DNA of 64,000 bases from Bacteroidales bacterium (GCA_021108035.1 JAIORQ010000003.1:1-64000); one strand, 5' to 3'. Positions 8,131 through 16,890 are shown, counted from the first letter of the stretch. Notes: generated by a model not told the origin, from the sequence alone. Numbers and translations: made by a program.

Positions 8131-9258
8131 ATGATAAAAAGACATATTGAAGATACAATATTTAAAAGATTATTTAAAGATAAGGCAATAATAATTTTTG
8201 GCTCTCGTCAAACCGGAAAAACAACATTGCTCAAAACAATTGCAGAAAGATATAATGATGAATATCTTTGGTTAAACGGTGATATTGAGGACGTTCATAT
8301 AATGTTTAAAAATGCTTCTCCTGCAAAATTAAAACGTATAATAGGAAAAAATAAATTAGTTTTTATTGATGAAGCTCAAAGAATAAAAAATATCGGTTTA
8401 TCAATAAAAATGATTGTTGATGAATTGAAAGATGTTCAAGTTATTGCAACAGGCTCATCTGCATTTGAATTGGCAAACGAAGTTAATGAACCTCTTACAG
8501 GAAGAAAATATGAGTATTTTTTATATCCGCTTTCTTATCAAGAATTAGAACAACATTATGGAATGCTTGATGAAAAACGTCTTTTGGAACATCGTTTAAT
8601 TTACGGTTCATATCCTGAAACTATTATGAAAATTGGAGAAGAAAAGGAAACTTTAAATTTGATTTCAAACAGTTATTTATATAAAGATTTATTTATTTAT
8701 GAAAAAATAAAGAAACCTACTTTATTGAAAAAATTACTTCAAGCATTAGCTTTGCAAATAGGAAGTGAAGTTTCGTATAATGAACTTGCCCAACTCATCG
8801 GAGCCGATAAAGCTACTATTGAAAAATATATAGATTTGCTTGAAAAAACTTTTGTTATCTATAAATTATCTGCTTTGAGCAGGAATGTAAGAAATGAGAT
8901 TAAAAGAGGTAAAAAAATATACTTTTATGATAACGGTATCAGAAACAGCCTGATAGCTAACTATACTTTGTTAGACCAAAGAACTGACAAAGGAGCATTA
9001 TGGGAAAATTATTTTATAAGTGAAAGAATTAAGTTTATAAATTATTATAATTTTTATTCAAATATTTATTTTTGGCGAACAACAAGGCAACAAGAAATTG
9101 ATTATATTGAAGAACGTGACGGAATTTTACATGCTTTTGAAATAAAATGGAATGCAAATAAGAAAGTTAAGTTCCCGAAAACTTTCACGGAAGCATATCC
9201 AAACTCTGAAACTATTGTTATTAACCCCCATAATTATGATGAATATTTAACTTTATAA
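8131..9258 (+). CDS. AAA ATPase with C-terminal DUF4143 domain (second copy)
   Basis: 375 residues. Walker A is GSRQTGKTT (24-32), Walker B LVFIDEAQ (76-83), then ATGSSAFEL. The C-terminal DUF4143 part includes the PD-(D/E)XK-like pieces RQQEIDYIEE and FEIKWN near the end. It is only distantly related to the ATPase at 3108, so it is a different subfamily and not a recent duplicate. Its stop is 2 bp before the SsnA start codon, so the two genes are probably cotranscribed, although nothing in the family links it to purine metabolism. Repeats directly upstream suggest it arrived as an inserted unit that now sits at the head of the ssnA gene. Confidence 0.85.
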   Translation: MIKRHIEDTIFKRLFKDKAIIIFGSRQTGKTTLLKTIAERYNDEYLWLNGDIEDVHIMFKNASPAKLKRIIGKNKLVFIDEAQRIKNIGLSIKMIVDELKDVQVIATGSSAFELANEVNEPLTGRKYEYFLYPLSYQELEQHYGMLDEKRLLEHRLIYGSYPETIMKIGEEKETLNLISNSYLYKDLFIYEKIKKPTLLKKLLQALALQIGSEVSYNELAQLIGADKATIEKYIDLLEKTFVIYKLSALSRNVRNEIKRGKKIYFYDNGIRNSLIANYTLLDQRTDKGALWENYFISERIKFINYYNFYSNIYFWRTTRQQEIDYIEERDGILHAFEIKWNANKKVKFPKTFTEAYPNSETIVINPHNYDEYLTL

Positions 9259-9260
9259 AT

Positions 9261-10523
9261 ATGATAATTTTAAAAAACGCAACTTTCATCAATTGGAAAA
9301 CACTCGATTTTAAACAAACTAATATCCTTGTTGAAGCCGGCCTTAACGGTAAGATAAAATTTGTTGAAGATGCAAATGTCGAAAATGCAGATGTTATTGA
9401 TTGTACAGGCAAGATTGTTACCAAATCTTTCGCAGTAGGGCATCATCATGTATATTCTGCATTGGCAAGAGGTATGGGTGCACCAAAGAAAACGCCTGAA
9501 AACTTCTGTGAAATACTGAAATATATTTGGTGGACTTTGGATAAATCGCTTGATAAAGATATGATTGAAGCAAGTGCTTTGGCTACTGCAATTGCTTGTG
9601 CAAAAGCCGGTTCTGCTTTTGTAATTGATCATCACGCTTCACCAAACTACATTTCCGGGTCTTTGGATATTATTGCTGATGCTTTTGAAAGAGTAGGAGT
9701 GGGTCATTTGTTATGTTACGAAATAACTGATCGTGACGGTTTGGATAAAGCATCGCAAGGTCTTCAGGAAACAGAAAACTATCTTCAAAATAACCAAGGG
9801 CTTATAGGTTTGCATGCTTCTTTTACCGTAGGAAATGAGAGCATGAAAAAAGCCGCCGGTTTGATGCAGAAATATAATTCGGGTTTTCACATTCATGTTG
9901 CAGAGGACAGATACGATCAAGATCATTCATTAATAAATTACGGAAAAAGAGTTATAGAAAGATTAGATGATTATGATATTCTGAATTCATCTAAAACTAT
10001 TCTCGGACATTGCTTGCATTTATCTGAAAATGAACGATCTGTAATTAGAAATTCAAATGCTTGGGTAGTTCAAAACACAGAAAGCAATTTAAATAATAAT
10101 GTAGGATATTTTAATGCAAAAGATTTGGGTGACAATTTGATGTTAGGAACTGACGGAATGCACAGTGATATGATTCGTTCCGCACAGCAAGCATTTTTTG
10201 TGGGACAAGGTTTTGATACAATTGATTATCCGAGAGTTTATCAACGTTTCAGAAATGTACATCATTATCTTGAAAAAAATAATTTCAAGGGAGACGGTGA
10301 AAATAATCTTGTAGTTATGGATTACAAATCTCCTGCACCAATCTCTAAAGACAATTTCCTCGGACATTTTGTATTCGGTTTCAATTTAAATGATATTCAA
10401 CATGTAATTTCTGACGGAAAATTAATTGTTAAAGATAAAATTGTCCAAACCGTAAATGAAAAGGAAATAATGAAGTTTGCACAAGAGCAAGCTGTGAGGC
10501 TTTGGGAGAGAATGTCAAAATAG
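9261..10523 (+). CDS. ssnA: SsnA-type aminohydrolase (amidohydrolase superfamily)
   Basis: 420 residues, cytoplasmic metal-dependent hydrolase. Amidohydrolase signatures appear in order: GHHHVYSALARGMG (His61-63, metal ligands), VIDHHASPNY (121-130), HIHVAEDRYDQ near residue 215, LGHCLHLSENE and LGTDGMHSDM near 295, whose Asp is the usual catalytic/metal residue. The family sits beside guanine and chlorohydrolase-type deaminases. SsnA is regularly encoded with selenium-dependent molybdenum hydroxylases and hydantoinase, as here, which points to a purine or related heterocycle as substrate; the precise reaction is not established. ATG at 9261 follows the ATPase stop by 2 bp. Confidence 0.8.
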   Translation: MIILKNATFINWKTLDFKQTNILVEAGLNGKIKFVEDANVENADVIDCTGKIVTKSFAVGHHHVYSALARGMGAPKKTPENFCEILKYIWWTLDKSLDKDMIEASALATAIACAKAGSAFVIDHHASPNYISGSLDIIADAFERVGVGHLLCYEITDRDGLDKASQGLQETENYLQNNQGLIGLHASFTVGNESMKKAAGLMQKYNSGFHIHVAEDRYDQDHSLINYGKRVIERLDDYDILNSSKTILGHCLHLSENERSVIRNSNAWVVQNTESNLNNNVGYFNAKDLGDNLMLGTDGMHSDMIRSAQQAFFVGQGFDTIDYPRVYQRFRNVHHYLEKNNFKGDGENNLVVMDYKSPAPISKDNFLGHFVFGFNLNDIQHVISDGKLIVKDKIVQTVNEKEIMKFAQEQAVRLWERMSK

Positions 10524-10572
10524 TAATTGTTGGCTTTGGTTTAGATATTTTGATAAATGTGTATGCAGCAGT

Positions 10573-10677
10573 AATCCCGAAAGGGATTTAACAATAGTAA
10601 CCATAGGTTCAACCTATGGAAGTAATAAGACAGATAAAAAAAGAACTCCGTTAGGAGTTCAACACCATTCGGTGTTG
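10573..10677. repeat. Array of four small palindromes downstream of ssnA
   Basis: Four back-to-back hairpins: 10573-10588 (AATCCC/GGGATT), 10601-10619 (CCATAGGTT/AACCTATGG), 10643-10660 (GAACTCC/GGAGTTC) and 10660-10677 (CAACACC/GGTGTTG). They lie in the 368-bp gap 10524-10891, which otherwise holds only a 64-codon open frame (10672-10866) without gene-like features. The same style of hairpin cluster occurs at 15.6, 19.1 and 41.7 kb. Confidence 0.65.
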
Positions 10678-10891
10678 ATGTTTTTATTTTCATATAGTAT
10701 CCACAAGTTGCACATGTGGTTATTATTATTTCACAGCTACGCAGTAATTAAAAAAATAATTTCACAGATTATAGATTTAGTTATTTTACAAAACATTGGC
10801 AAAGTTTATAATTATTTTGTTAAAAACATTTCTTTTATATATCCCAACATTATCTTTAATTTGTAAATTATCGAACTTAATAAATTTATAA

Positions 10892-11512
10892 ATGGATTAT
10901 CTTCAAATAATAGGATATGCTGCATCAGGTATCATTGCTTTATCAATGACCATGAATTCTATCGTAAAATTCAGATGGATTAATCTTAGCGGTGCATTAA
11001 TTTTTACTTTATACGGAATCTTGATAAATGCAATACCGATTGTTATATTAGATACTTTTATTGCAGGAGTTGATATTTATTATTTAATCAGAATTTACAA
11101 TAAAAAGGAATTATTCACAACACTTGAAATTAGAGGCAGTAATAAATATTTAATAAATTTTCTGGAATTTTATGATAAAGAAATACAGAAATTCTTTCCC
11201 GGTTTTAAATATAAACCTGAATTAAATACTGTCAGTTTTTTTGTATTAAGAAATATGGCTGTTGCCGGAATTTTTTTGGCTCATAAAGAAGGAAGTTCAG
11301 AATTAAGAGTCGGATTAGATTTTGTAATTCCGCAATACAGAGATTATAAAAATGCAAAATTTATATATCATCGTCTTAATAAAAAATTTGCTGATGACGG
11401 AATAAAAAATATTGCAGTTCTTCCTCAAACGTATGACCATATTAAGTATTTAAAAAAAGTAGGCTTTATAAAAAATGATGAAGGTCTTTTTGTTAAGAAT
11501 ATTGTCGGTTAA
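10892..11512 (+). CDS. YgjV-like membrane protein with C-terminal acetyltransferase-like domain
   Basis: 206 residues. The first ~75 residues hold three hydrophobic segments (about 5-22, 27-45, 50-68) resembling the YgjV family of small inner-membrane proteins. From about residue 115 the protein looks like a degenerate GNAT fold, ending HIKYLKKVGFIK, the typical last helix-strand of GNAT enzymes, with a weak acetyl-CoA loop. The combination suggests a membrane-tethered acetyltransferase, but I cannot name a substrate. It lies between ssnA and hydA on the same strand and may be carried in that transcript. Confidence 0.55.
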   Translation: MDYLQIIGYAASGIIALSMTMNSIVKFRWINLSGALIFTLYGILINAIPIVILDTFIAGVDIYYLIRIYNKKELFTTLEIRGSNKYLINFLEFYDKEIQKFFPGFKYKPELNTVSFFVLRNMAVAGIFLAHKEGSSELRVGLDFVIPQYRDYKNAKFIYHRLNKKFADDGIKNIAVLPQTYDHIKYLKKVGFIKNDEGLFVKNIVG

Positions 11513-11516
11513 ATAT

Positions 11517-11608
11517 GGAATGATTGAATGATAGAATGATAGAATGATTGAATGATTGAATGATAGAATGATAGAATGTTGGAATGATAAAATGATTGAA
11601 TGACAGAA
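11517..11608. repeat. Short tandem repeat, unit about 9 bp (GAATGATWG)
   Basis: About ten imperfect copies of GAATGATTG or GAATGATAG fill the gap between the YgjV-like gene and the hydantoinase gene. Similar AATG-rich strings appear near 15.4, 28.6, 36.0, 47.0 and 63.1 kb, so this is a genome-wide style of spacer. It could vary in length by slippage. Confidence 0.8.
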
Positions 11609-11627
11609 TTAAATAACATTTACTAAA

Positions 11628-12992
11628 ATGAATCTGCTGATTAAAAACGGTACTATTGTTACTTCTGAAATGACATTTGTTTCGGATATCTTAATTAAGA
11701 ACGGATTAATTTATGATATTGGAACTAATCTGAAAAAACAAGACGCCGGACTTATTGATGCAACAGGAAAATACATCTTTCCGGGAGGGATTGACCCTCA
11801 TGTACATATGCATCTTCCTACACCTGCCGGATTTTCTTCCGATGATTTTTATACGGGAAGTAAAGCAGCTTTATTCGGCGGAACAACAACAATAATTGAT
11901 TTTGTTACTCCTCGAAAAGGTCAAAATCTAATTGAAGCTTTATCAGAAAGAAAAAAAGAAGCTGAAACATCCTTAATTGATTACAGTTTTCATGTTTCTC
12001 CTGTTGATTGGCACGATAATATTGAAAATGAAATAAATGAAGTTATTAAAGAAGGTGTAACATCTTTTAAGGTTTACATGGCTTATAAAGACAGTGTCGG
12101 TCTGGAAGATGATATTTTACAGAAAGTTATGAAAGCTGTTGCAAATGCCGGAGGGATAATTACTGTTCATGCAGAAAACGGAGATGAAATTGAGGAATTA
12201 AGAGACAAATATGCAGAACAAGGAAATTTAAGTCCTGAATTCCATGCACTTTCAAGACCAAACAGGACGGAAGCAGATGCAGTTAAAAAAGTTATTCAGT
12301 TTGCCGAACAAACAAATTGTAAAGTTTATATTGTGCATGTATCTGCAAAAGAAAGTGTTGAACATATCAGAAAAGCACAAAATAAAGGATTAAAAATATT
12401 TGCTGAAACCTGCCCGCAATATCTTTTACTTAATGATTCAAAATTAAAAAGTGATTTTAAAAATGCTGCAAAATTTGTTTTCAGTCCGCCTGTAAGAAAA
12501 AAAGAAGATAATAATGCCCTTTGGAAAGCTTTGTCAGATAACACTATTCAAACAGTCGGGACAGATCATTGTCCTTTTAATTTTGACCAAAAAAAAATTG
12601 GGATAAGTGATTTCAGAAATATAGCTAACGGAGCCGGAGGAGTTGAACATCGAATGTCTTTGCTGTTTACTTACGGTGTATTAACAAATAAGATCAGTCT
12701 GAATCGGTTTGTAAAAATTACTTCAACAAATGCAGCAAAGATTTTTTGTTTATATCCGAAAAAAGGAGAAATTGCGATAGGTTCTGATGCTGATCTTATA
12801 ATCCGGGATACTAAGTCTCAAGAAACAATTTCTGTTGAAACACATCATCAAAATTGCGACTTAAATATATATGAAGGGGTAACAATAAAAGGAAAACCGG
12901 AATTTGTCATAAAAAGAGGCGAGATAGTCGTTAATAAGAGTACATTAAATTCAGAAATAATTAATTCTGAATTTTTAAAACGAAGATTATGA
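11628..12992 (+). CDS. hydA: Dihydropyrimidinase / D-hydantoinase
   Basis: 454 residues, cytoplasmic binuclear-zinc cyclic amidohydrolase. Metal ligands are visible: GIDPHVHMH (His58, His60), the carboxylated lysine in SFKVYMAYKD (Lys148), VHAENGDE (His181), VHVSAKES (His237) and GTDHCPF (Asp313). Tyr153 next to the lysine is the usual catalytic Tyr. It opens hydantoin or dihydropyrimidine rings; together with the Mo hydroxylase and SsnA it would complete a ring-opening route for purines or their breakdown products. It overlaps the next gene by 4 bp (ATGA), so the two are translationally coupled. Length is normal for the family. Confidence 0.88.
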   Translation: MNLLIKNGTIVTSEMTFVSDILIKNGLIYDIGTNLKKQDAGLIDATGKYIFPGGIDPHVHMHLPTPAGFSSDDFYTGSKAALFGGTTTIIDFVTPRKGQNLIEALSERKKEAETSLIDYSFHVSPVDWHDNIENEINEVIKEGVTSFKVYMAYKDSVGLEDDILQKVMKAVANAGGIITVHAENGDEIEELRDKYAEQGNLSPEFHALSRPNRTEADAVKKVIQFAEQTNCKVYIVHVSAKESVEHIRKAQNKGLKIFAETCPQYLLLNDSKLKSDFKNAAKFVFSPPVRKKEDNNALWKALSDNTIQTVGTDHCPFNFDQKKIGISDFRNIANGAGGVEHRMSLLFTYGVLTNKISLNRFVKITSTNAAKIFCLYPKKGEIAIGSDADLIIRDTKSQETISVETHHQNCDLNIYEGVTIKGKPEFVIKRGEIVVNKSTLNSEIINSEFLKRRL

Positions 12993-14401
12993 AAATAAAA
13001 GTTACATTAATATTGTTGTTGAGTTTGATTATTATGAGTTCTTGTGTTAGAAATTCAAAAAAAAAGAAGAAAGATGAATTTATTGACAGTCTTAAGAATT
13101 CTTTAATGTCTGATTACGAAAAAGAATTAAAAGTATATTTTAAAGACACAGTTGATTTTTCGAAGATTGAATTTTCAGAAGATTCTGTTGATATTGCTCT
13201 TTTTAATCTCATGTTAGCCGGTGATGATTATTCTGAAATGAAACTCATCGAAAATATTGAAATTCTTATTAATAAGGGTGCAAATCCGAATGCAGTTATT
13301 GAATATCAGTATTCTGTAAGAAAAGTAGGGACATATATACCTATTATTAAGCATTTTTACAAAAAAAAATACCGAACACATACAGCTAATTCAACTGCTT
13401 TTCATGAAGCCGTTAATTCAGGAAAAATCAATATCGTCAGGAAGTTCACAGAATTAAAAACAGATATTAATGCACCTTCAAGAAGTGGTGTATATCCCGT
13501 TGATTTAGCTGTCAGCAATGATTATTTTGAAATATTAAAATTATTGAAAGATAACAACTGTAACTTTTCAGTTGCAAATCTTTCTTTAAGTAAAAATATT
13601 GATATTATTGAATGGATGGTAGCAGAAGGTGCTGATGCTGAAACAATTGATATTAATTTTGCAATTGAAGATACTGAAAGTTTGAAGAGAGTATTGAAAC
13701 TTAAACCTGATCTTTCAAAACAAGAGATTAATTATGAAACTGTTTTTAATAATGAAAAAATATTGGATATTTTGTTGGAAGCAGGTATGGGAGATGGTGT
13801 AAGGGGTAAGTTTCCGAATGAATGCCCGCTTATATACGGTGCTGTAAGATACGGTGATTTAAACACAATAAAAAAGTTAAAAAAATACGGTTTAAATATT
13901 CACGCTAAATGTAGGCAAGGATCATCAGAAACGCCGGTTTTATATGTTGTAAAACTCCAAAAGAAAGATATTTTAGAGTATTATTTATTTGAAGAAAACT
14001 CTAATCCCAATCAAAAGGATTGGACTAAAAGGTCTGCTCTTTTATTTGCCGTAAATACAGATAATGACGAGATTATTAAATTACTTCTTAAAGCAGGTGC
14101 AAATTTGGAGTATTCAGGTTATTTCAGCAAGTCGCCTTTAATGCATGCTGTTGATTATGACCGGTATATTAGTGCTCAAACATTAATTGAAGCCGGAGCA
14201 AATGTTAATTTCATTAGTAAACACAACAGAACCCCGCTGATATTATCTGTTAAGAAAAAAAACTTTCCTATGATAAAATTATTGGTTGAAAACGGTGCTG
14301 ATAAAAAAAAACTTTATAAAGGATTAACACTCAGTCAATATGCAAAAAGTGTTGAAGCACCGGCAATGATAATTCAATATTTAGAGGAAATTGAAAAGTA
14401 A
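12989..14401 (+). CDS. Ankyrin-repeat lipoprotein
   Basis: 470 residues. A lipoprotein signal peptide (MKIKVTLILLLSLIIMSSC) predicts lipid attachment at Cys19, followed by a lysine-rich linker. The rest contains ankyrin repeats, clearest at about 125-195 and 280-460, with motifs such as TPLILSVKKKNFPMIKLL and ENGADKKK. The start codon overlaps the hydantoinase stop (ATGA), which suggests coupled expression even though its role in purine use is unknown. Bacterial periplasmic ankyrin proteins often bind a partner enzyme. A protein-interaction role at the outer membrane is the most that can be inferred. Confidence 0.75.
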   Translation: MKIKVTLILLLSLIIMSSCVRNSKKKKKDEFIDSLKNSLMSDYEKELKVYFKDTVDFSKIEFSEDSVDIALFNLMLAGDDYSEMKLIENIEILINKGANPNAVIEYQYSVRKVGTYIPIIKHFYKKKYRTHTANSTAFHEAVNSGKINIVRKFTELKTDINAPSRSGVYPVDLAVSNDYFEILKLLKDNNCNFSVANLSLSKNIDIIEWMVAEGADAETIDINFAIEDTESLKRVLKLKPDLSKQEINYETVFNNEKILDILLEAGMGDGVRGKFPNECPLIYGAVRYGDLNTIKKLKKYGLNIHAKCRQGSSETPVLYVVKLQKKDILEYYLFEENSNPNQKDWTKRSALLFAVNTDNDEIIKLLLKAGANLEYSGYFSKSPLMHAVDYDRYISAQTLIEAGANVNFISKHNRTPLILSVKKKNFPMIKLLVENGADKKKLYKGLTLSQYAKSVEAPAMIIQYLEEIEK

Positions 14402-14445
14402 TTTTTAAAAAACGCAATTACAAATTATCTGAATGTTGAAGAAAT

Positions 14446-15321
14446 TTAATATCCGAAACGTTTTAAGTCTTTAGATTTTGATCGCCAATCATCGGCAACT
14501 TTAACAAAAAGTTCGAGAAAGACTTTTTTTTCAAAGAATGCTTCAATGTCTTTTCTGGCATCAATACCTACATGTTTTATTGCATTTCCTTTATGCCCGA
14601 TAATAATCCCTTTCTGTGATTTACGTTCAACGTAAATAATGCTTCTTATTCTGATAATATCTTCGCTCTCTTTAAACTCTTCAACGTCCACTTCTACAGA
14701 GTAAGGGATTTCCTTTTTATATCTTATTAATATCTTTTCTCTGATAATTTCTGAAACAAAAAAACGCTCTGTACGATCTGTTAATTGGTCTTTCGGAAAA
14801 AACGGAGGAGATTCCGGAGTCAGTTCTAAAATTCTGTTAAAGATATTTTTTACATTGAAATTATTAAGTGCCGATGTCGGGAATATTTCTGCTTGCGGCA
14901 ATAATTCTTGCCATTTTTTTACATGTTTTTCAATGTCTTCTTGACTTGACAGGTCTATTTTATTTAAAACAAGCAAAACCGGAACTTTTGAATTCTTTAC
15001 TTTTACCAGAAATTCTTGATTTTTATCAACTTTTTCATAGATGTCTGTTACATAAATAATTACATCGGCATCAACCAAGGCTGTTTCCGAATATTTTAAC
15101 ATAGATTCCTGTAATTTGTAATGCGGTTTTAAAACTCCCGGAGTATCAGAAAAAACTAATTGAAAATTCTCTCCGTTTACTATGCCTTTTATATTATGCC
15201 TTGTAGTTTGAGATTTTGAAGTTATTATTGATAATTTTTCACCTACAAATTGATTCATCAATGTGGACTTTCCTGTGTTAGGATTTCCGATGATATTTAC
15301 AAACGCTGCTTTGTGAGTCAT
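14446..15321 (-). CDS. era: GTPase Era
   Basis: 291 residues, essential GTPase that binds the 3' end of 16S rRNA during small-subunit maturation. The G1 loop is GNPNTGKS (12-19), the G2 region SQTTRHNI (37-44), G3 DTPG (59-62) and G4 NKID (about 120). The C-terminal KH domain is present, with GHKGNAIKHVGIDARKDIE. Length is normal. It is convergent with the ankyrin lipoprotein gene; no operon partner is evident in the window. Confidence 0.95.
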   Translation of the reverse strand: MTHKAAFVNIIGNPNTGKSTLMNQFVGEKLSIITSKSQTTRHNIKGIVNGENFQLVFSDTPGVLKPHYKLQESMLKYSETALVDADVIIYVTDIYEKVDKNQEFLVKVKNSKVPVLLVLNKIDLSSQEDIEKHVKKWQELLPQAEIFPTSALNNFNVKNIFNRILELTPESPPFFPKDQLTDRTERFFVSEIIREKILIRYKKEIPYSVEVDVEEFKESEDIIRIRSIIYVERKSQKGIIIGHKGNAIKHVGIDARKDIEAFFEKKVFLELFVKVADDWRSKSKDLKRFGY

Positions 15322-15511
15322 TTAAAGTTGGTTATACTGTTATTTTAACAGGTAATTATATTTTATGAATGTTGTAATATGTCTTAGTTAAATGCTTAAA
15401 TGCTGTAATTCTTAAATGATTGAATATGCTAAATCTATACGAGTTAGATATATGTATATTACAGGCATTAAGTAATTTTTAATAAAACATTTTTTTTATT
15501 ACAGTATTTTT

Positions 15512-15787
15512 GGTTCTATGTTGTTTATAGCGGGTAATAAAATATTAAAGATATTTAATAATATGTCCCATAGGGACAAACTATTTGTAACACGGTACGG
15601 CAGTGCCGTGACAAATATACATCACACTTTAAGTTCCGTAGGAACGTCCCTACGGGACTTGGTTTTCTGCGGATAGCTTATTCACCGCACTGCCGTACGG
15701 TGTTACAAATATGTCAATCCTAACGGATTTATTATTCATTATAAGATATTTTTAAATTGATTCACCCACTATAAACAACATAGAACC
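15512..15787. mobile_element. MITE-like element with 24-bp terminal inverted repeats
   Basis: The ends 15512-15535 and 15764-15787 match as inverted repeats at 23 of 24 positions (GGTTCTATGTTG...). Inside are further inverted pairs: ATTTGTAACAC...GTACGGCAGTGC near 15583 and its complement near 15688-15712, plus GTCCC/GGGAC and GTTCC/GGAAC hairpins between. TATTTTT occurs just outside each end and may be a target duplication, though the DNA is AT-rich. There is no open reading frame of note, so this is a non-autonomous element. It fills most of the 510-bp gap 15322-15831. Confidence 0.7.
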
Positions 15788-15795
15788 TTATTTTT

Positions 15796-15835
15796 GCATT
15801 TATTAATGTTACCCAAAATTCGTGGCAGAACCTAA
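15796..15835 (-). repeat. End of a dispersed GGTTCTNCCAC repeat family
   Basis: Read on the minus strand this begins AGGTTCTGCCACGAATTT and continues into ACATTAATAAATGC. A closely similar string occurs on the minus strand at 36193-36227. It abuts the 3' end of the transglycosylase gene and the element at 15512. Confidence 0.5.
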
Positions 15836-16812
15836 TAATTTATAGAATTAATAATTATATCAGAATCCTGTATGTTAATAAAATAATTCTTATTTCTTGC
15901 ATTTTTTTCAGGAAGTATTATTGTATAAGTCTTCTTATATTTATTTGTTAAAAAGCTGTCTCTCAACCAAGGGTTAAAATATTTCAACATTTTATAATTA
16001 GTATTGAAATGTTTAGCATAAGCTGCAAAATCAGTAACAGTTGAATCAAGTTTAACTTCATAAGTTGATATTTGCGGATATAAATCTTTCTTCCTGAATT
16101 TAAATCCGTAGTCTTGCGGGTTGCTCAAGATTAATTTAAATGCAATAATTCTGTACACATATCTTGAAGTTTCCGAATTTAATAACAAATCATAATAACT
16201 CTTGCTGTCTTGTTTTTGAATCTGTTTATCCAAATTACCTTGTCCCATATTATAAGATGCGGCCACAAGTGCCCAATCTTTATACTTTCTGCGGGCATCT
16301 TTAAGAAATCTGCAAGCGGCTTTTGTTGACTTTAATATATTGTAGCGTTCATCAATTTCGTTATTAACTTCTAATCCGTAACTTATTGCCGTTTTCTTCA
16401 TAAATTGCCAGAAACCGGTTGCTTTTGCAGGAGAAACAACATCACTTAATCCGCTTTCAGCTATTGCCAAATATTTAAAATCATCCGGAATATTATTTTC
16501 AGCGAGAACTTTTTCTATGGCAGGAAAATATCTGTGTGCCTTTTTAAAATACAGAAAAGTTTCCGAGTGCCAATAAGTGATTTTATGCAATTCTTTATCA
16601 AGAGCTTCTCTTACATCAAAATTCTCAAGAGGAACAAGTTCTCCTGCAAACGTTACACTATCAGGGACAGGTAAAGCATATACCGAGTATGTGCTGTCTC
16701 TCAAGTCATTATAAGGTTTGTCTGATTTTAAATAATCTTTTGCAAAGATGAATAAACTAATTATTCCGATAATTGAAAAAGTTATCAATATAGTTGATGT
16801 TATTTTTTTCAT
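15832..16812 (-). CDS. Membrane-anchored lytic murein transglycosylase
   Basis: 326 residues. An N-terminal hydrophobic segment (about 7-24) acts as signal or anchor. The SLT domain spans about 95-225, with the catalytic Glu119 in YLAIAESGLSD, then ATGFWQFMKKTA and ALVAASYNMGQG, typical of MltD/MltC-like enzymes. These cleave peptidoglycan to form 1,6-anhydro ends. The C-terminal ~70 residues (from YPQISTYEV) look like a single divergent LysM-like module. It acts in the periplasm. The last codons lie against a dispersed repeat (15796-15835). Confidence 0.88.
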   Translation of the reverse strand: MKKITSTILITFSIIGIISLFIFAKDYLKSDKPYNDLRDSTYSVYALPVPDSVTFAGELVPLENFDVREALDKELHKITYWHSETFLYFKKAHRYFPAIEKVLAENNIPDDFKYLAIAESGLSDVVSPAKATGFWQFMKKTAISYGLEVNNEIDERYNILKSTKAACRFLKDARRKYKDWALVAASYNMGQGNLDKQIQKQDSKSYYDLLLNSETSRYVYRIIAFKLILSNPQDYGFKFRKKDLYPQISTYEVKLDSTVTDFAAYAKHFNTNYKMLKYFNPWLRDSFLTNKYKKTYTIILPEKNARNKNYFINIQDSDIIINSINY

Positions 16813-16890
16813 AGTATTTATTTATTTTCAAATGTTGTTTATTTATATTGAATAATTATTATTATTGAACTAATTATATGTAAGCATCAG

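Noticed and set aside
3108-9258. The two DUF4143 ATPases as a recent duplication with the defence gene between them
   Set aside because: Their sequences differ strongly (different P-loop surroundings, lengths and C-termini) and their flanking repeats are unrelated, so they arrived independently.
10672-10866. 64-codon open frame between ssnA and the YgjV-like gene
   Set aside because: It starts inside a hairpin cluster, has no family resemblance, and its hydrophobic content is what AT-rich spacer DNA gives by chance.
11517-11608. Possible CRISPR-like or iteron array
   Set aside because: The units are about 9 bp without spacers, and similar strings recur in many spacers; there are no cas or replication genes nearby.
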